Assembly: GCF_029784155.1 (NCBI RefSeq) | Contig: NC_073693.1 | Coordinates: forward strand, 112,592,683-112,656,682 | Direction: 5' to 3' | Source of the DNA: Uranotaenia lowii | Taxonomy: Eukaryota; Arthropoda; Insecta; Diptera; Culicidae | Length of the DNA: 64,000 bases | Shown here: piece by piece, positions 59,601 through 64,000 of the stretch | How the letters are laid out: each line of letters starts with the position of its first letter | Numbering within the stretch: position 1 is the first letter of the stretch | Position numbers and translations under genes: made by a program | Notes under the pieces: generated by a model | What the model was told of the DNA's origin: nothing | Seen by the model: the letters and a program-made list of their open reading frames with translations, nothing else | Database searches by the model: none

Positions 59601-62600
59601 TGACAAAATAACATAATTGACAAAATTAACAAAACAATTTACAAAAATTAAAAAATTAACAAAATTGACAAAATTTACAAAATTTACAAAATTTACAAAA
59701 TTTACAAAATTTACAAAATTTACAAAATTTACAAAATTTACAAAGTTTACAAAATTTACAAAATTTACAAAATTTACAAAATTTACAAAATTTACAAAAT
59801 TTACAAAATTTACAAAATTTACAAAATTTACAAAATTGACAAAATTGACAAAATCTACAAAGTTTACAAAATTTACAAAATTTACAAAATTTACAAAATT
59901 TACAAAATTTACAAAATTTAATAAATTAACGTAATTTACAAAATTTACAAAATTCACAAAATTTACAAAATTTACAAAATTTACAAAATTTACAAAACTT
60001 ATAAAATTTACAAAATTGACAAAATTTTAAAAATTACAAAATAAACAAAACATTTGAAATTGACAAAATTGACAAAATTAACAAAATTTACAAAATTTAC
60101 AAAATTTACAAAATTTAAAAAATTACAAAATTTACAAAATTTACAAAATTTAATAAATTTACAAAATTTACAAAATTTACAAAATTGACAAAATTTACAA
60201 AATTTACATAATTTTCAAAATTTACAAAATTTACCAAAATGACAAAATTGACAAAATTTTAAAAATAACAAGTTAACAAAATATTTAAAATTGACAAAAT
60301 TGACAAAATTTACAAAGTTTAAAAAGTTTACAAAATACAAAATTTACAAAATTTTCAAAATTTACAAAATTTACAAAATTTACAAAATTTACAAAATTTA
60401 CAAAATTTACAAAATTTACAAAATTTACAAAATTTACAAAATTTACAAAATTTACAAAATTTACAAAATTTACAAAATTTACAAAATTTACAAAATTTAC
60501 AAAATTTACAAAATTTACAAAATTTACAAAATTTACAAAATTTACAAAATTTACAAAGTTAACAAAATATTTAAAATTGACAAAATTGACAAAATTTACA
60601 AAGTTTAAAAAGTTTACAAAATTTACAAAATTTACAAAATTTACAAAATTTACAAAATTTACAAAATATACAAAATTTACAAAATTTACAAAATTAACAA
60701 AATTTACAAAATTTACAAAATTTACAAAATTTACAAAATTTACAAAATTTACAAAATTTACAAAATTTACAAAATTTACAAAATTTACAAAATTTACAAA
60801 ATTTACAAAATTTACAAAATTTACAAAATTTACAAAATTTACAAAATTTACAAAATTTACAAAATTTACAAAATTTACAAAATTTACAAAATTTACAAAA
60901 TTTACAAAATTTACAAAATTTACAAAATTTACAAAATTTACAAAATTTACAAAATTTACAAAATTTACAAAATTTACAAAATTTACAAAATTTACAAAAT
61001 TTACAAAATTTACAAAATTTACAAAATTTACAAAATTTACAAAATTTACAAAATTTACAAAATTTACAAAATTTACAAAATTTACAAAATTTACAAAATT
61101 TACAAAATTTACAAAATTTACAAAATTTACAAAATTTACAAAATTTACAAAATTTACAAAATTTACAAAATTTACAAAATTTACAAAATTTACAAAATTT
61201 ACAAAATTTACAAAATTTACAAAATTTACAAAATTTACAAAATTTACAAAATTTACAAAATTTACAAAATTTACAAAATTTACAAAATTTACAAAATTTA
61301 CAAAATTTACAAAATTTACAAAATTTACAAAATTTACAAAATTTACAAAATTTACAAAATTTACAAAATTTACAAAATTTACAAAATTTACAAAATTTAC
61401 AAAATTTACAAAATTTACAAAATTTACAAAATTTACAAAATTTACAAAATTTACAAAATTTACAAAATTTACAAAATTTACAAAATTTACAAAATTTACA
61501 AAATTTACAAAATTTACAAAATTTACAAAATTTACAAAATTTACAAAATTTACAAAATTTACAAAATTTACAAAATTTACAAAATTTACAAAATTTACAA
61601 AATTTACAAAATTTACAAAATTTACAAAATTTACAAAATTTACAAAATTTACAAAATTTACAAAATTTACAAAATTTACAAAATTTACAAAATTTACAAA
61701 ATTTACAAAATTGACAAAAAATACAAAATTGACAAAACTTTAAAAATTAACAAAATATTTAAAATTGACAAAACTTACAAAATTTACAAAATTCACAAAA
61801 TTTACAAAATTTACAAAATTTACAAAATTTACAAAATTTACAAAATTTACAAAATTTACAAAATTTACAAAATTTACAAAATTTACAAAATTTACAAAAT
61901 TTACAAAATTTACAAAATTTACAAAATTTACAAAATTTACAAAATTTACAAAATTTACAAAATTTACAAAATTTACAAAATTTACAAAATTTACAAAATT
62001 TACAAAATTTACAAAATTTACAAAATTTACAAAATTTACAAAATTTACAAAATTTACAAAATTTACAAAATTTACAAAATTTACAAAATTTACAAAATTT
62101 ACAAAATTTACAAAATTTACAAAATTTACAAAATTTACAAAATTTACAAAACTTAAAATTGAAAAAATTTACAAAATTTACAAAATTTACAAAATTTACA
62201 AAATTTACAAAATTTACAAAATTTACAAAATTTACAAAATTTACAAAATTTACAAAATTTACAAAATTTACAAAATTTACAAAATTTACAAAATTTACAA
62301 AATATACAAAATTTACAAAATAAACAAAATTTACAAAATTTTCTAAATTTACAAAATTTACAAAATTTACAAAATTTACAAAATTTACAAAATTTACAAA
62401 ATTTACAAAATTTACAAAATTTACAAAATTTACAAAATTTACAAAATTTACAAAATTAACAAAATTTACAAAATTTACAAAATTTACAAAATTTACAAAA
62501 TTTACAAAATTTACAAAATTTACAAAATTTACAAAATTTACAAAATTTACAAAATTTACAAAATTTACAAAATTTACAAAATTTACAAAATTTACAAAAT

Positions 62601-64000
62601 TTACAAAATTTACAAAATTTACAAAATTTACAAAATTTACAAAATTTACAAAATTTACAAAATTTACAAAATTTACAAAATTTACAAAATTTACAAAATT
62701 TACAAAATTTACAAAATTTACAAAATTTACAAAATTTACAAAATTTACAAAATTTACAAAATTGACAAAATTGACAAAATTTACAAAATTGACAAAAAAT
62801 ACAAAATTGACAAAACTTTAAAAATTTACAAAATATTTAAAATTGACAAAATTTACAAAATTTACAAAATTCACAAAATTTACAAAATTTACAAAATTTA
62901 CAAAATTAACAAAATTTACAAAATTTACAAAATTAACAAAATTTACAAAATTTACAAAATTTACAAAATTTACAAAATTTACAAAATTTACAAAATTTAC
63001 AAAATTTACAAAATTTACAAAATTTACAAAATTTACAAAATTTACAAAATTTACAAAACTTACAAAATTTACAAAATTTACAAAATTTACAAAATTTACA
63101 AAATTTACAAAATTTACAAAATTTACAAAATTTACAAAACTTAAAATTGACAAAATTTACAAAATTTACAAAATTTACAAAATTTACAAAATTTACAAAA
63201 TGTACAAAATTTACAAAATTTACAAAATTTACAAAATTTACAAAATTTACAAAATTTACAAAATATACAAAATTTACAAAATATACAAAATTTTCTAAAT
63301 TTACAAAATTTACAAAATTTCAAAATTTAAAATTTACGAGATTTACAAAATTTACAAAATTTACAAAATTTACAAAATCTACAATATTTACAAATTTTAC
63401 AAAATTTAAAAAATTTACAAAATTCACAAAATTTACAAAATTTACAAAATTTACAAAATTTACAAAATTTACAAAATTTACAAAATTTACAAAATTTACA
63501 AAATTTACAAAATTTACAAAATTTACAAAATTTACAAAATTTACAAAATTTACAAAATTTACAAAATTTACAAAATTTACAAAATTTACAAAATTTACAA
63601 AATTTACAAAATTTACAAAATTTACAAAATTTACAAAATTTACAAAATTTACAAAATTTACAAAATTTACAAAATTTACAAAATTTACAAAATTTACAAA
63701 ATTTACAAAATTTACAAAATTTACAAAATTTACAAAATTTACAAAATTTACAAAATTTACAAAATTTACAAAATTTACAAAATTTACAAAATTTACAAAA
63801 TTTACAAAATTTACAAAATTTACAAAATTTACAAAATTTACAAAATTTACAAAATTTACAAAATTTACAAAATTTACAAAATTTACAAAATTTACAAAAT
63901 TTACAAAATTTACAAAATTTACAAAATTTACAAAATTTACAAAATTTACAAAATTTACAAAATTTACAAAATTTACAAAATTTACAAAATTTACAAAATT
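59600..64000. repeat. TTTACAAAA 9-bp satellite array with higher-order structure, runs off the window
   Basis: At least 4.4 kb of tandem TTTACAAAA with variants TTGACAAAA, TTAACAAAA and TTCACAAAA. Landmark interruptions recur: TTGACAAAAAATAC at 61711 and 62789, ACTTAAAATT at 62151 and 63139, TTTTCTAAAT at 62339 and 63291. Another landmark, GTTAACAAAATATTT, is at 60272 and 60558. The plus strand is almost free of G. All plus frames and two minus frames stay open, giving artefactual frames such as the 388-codon TKF repeat at 60577-61743. No gene is called here. Confidence 0.95.

Noticed and set aside
60577..61743. A 388-codon open frame of (TKF) repeats
   Set aside because: It is the trivial reading of a 9-bp satellite without stops. 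Other frames are open for the same reason and no gene signals surround it.

Overview
The window looks like a piece of a large, AT-rich, transposon-packed insect genome. A mosquito is the best guess, probably a culicine. The basis is the mix of elements seen: R1-clade, RTE-like and other non-LTR retrotransposons, a Tc1-type and an ITmD37E-like mariner transposase, and many small inverted-repeat elements. The species call is inference. No bacterial gene, operon, CRISPR array or confident tRNA/rRNA gene was seen.

Only one locus looks like a host gene. An exon at 38897-39727 encodes a signal-peptide-like segment followed by a long, glycosylation-rich, cysteine-poor stretch, and ends at a good phase-1 splice donor. 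It has no in-frame ATG ahead of the signal peptide. A short exon ending at 30048 has an ATG, eleven codons and a phase-1 donor of the matching phase. The gene would then have an intron of about 8.8 kb, filled by a decayed R1-clade LINE and other repeats. The protein family was not identified.

Layout. 1-4431: AT-rich, no gene. 4432-7038: a foldback repeat carrying a palindromic Tc1-type element in one arm. 8432-11165: two 5'-truncated copies of one LINE, each with a 14-bp target duplication. 12158-22530: small MITEs, two perfect hairpins, a roughly 145-bp tandem array and a dispersed GTGACGTGAATTCAC motif. 23250-24135: dead mariner-type transposase. 26233-26700: possible BEL/Pao remnant. 27558-28485: a MITE-like element. 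29380-39727: the candidate gene with its repeat-filled intron. 41472-42838: a 57-bp minisatellite, then a dead LINE. 43930-44318: a MITE with TTA flanks. 45487-46764: an RTE-like insertion with a 5' inversion. 48440-52930: an R1-clade remnant holding an RTE-like copy that itself holds a third insertion. 53029-56530: three inverted-repeat elements. 58400-64000: a very large 9-bp satellite (ATGACAAAA, then TTTACAAAA) running off the right edge.

The genes do not form a pathway. The story is one of layered transposition, with several insertions whose target duplications and junctions can be read directly. No new defence or biosynthetic system was found. The most interesting items are the nested palindromes, the twin-primed RTE insertion, the three-level LINE nest, the higher-order structure of the 9-bp satellite, the repeated CRE-like motif cluster and the possible split start codon of the secreted-protein gene.
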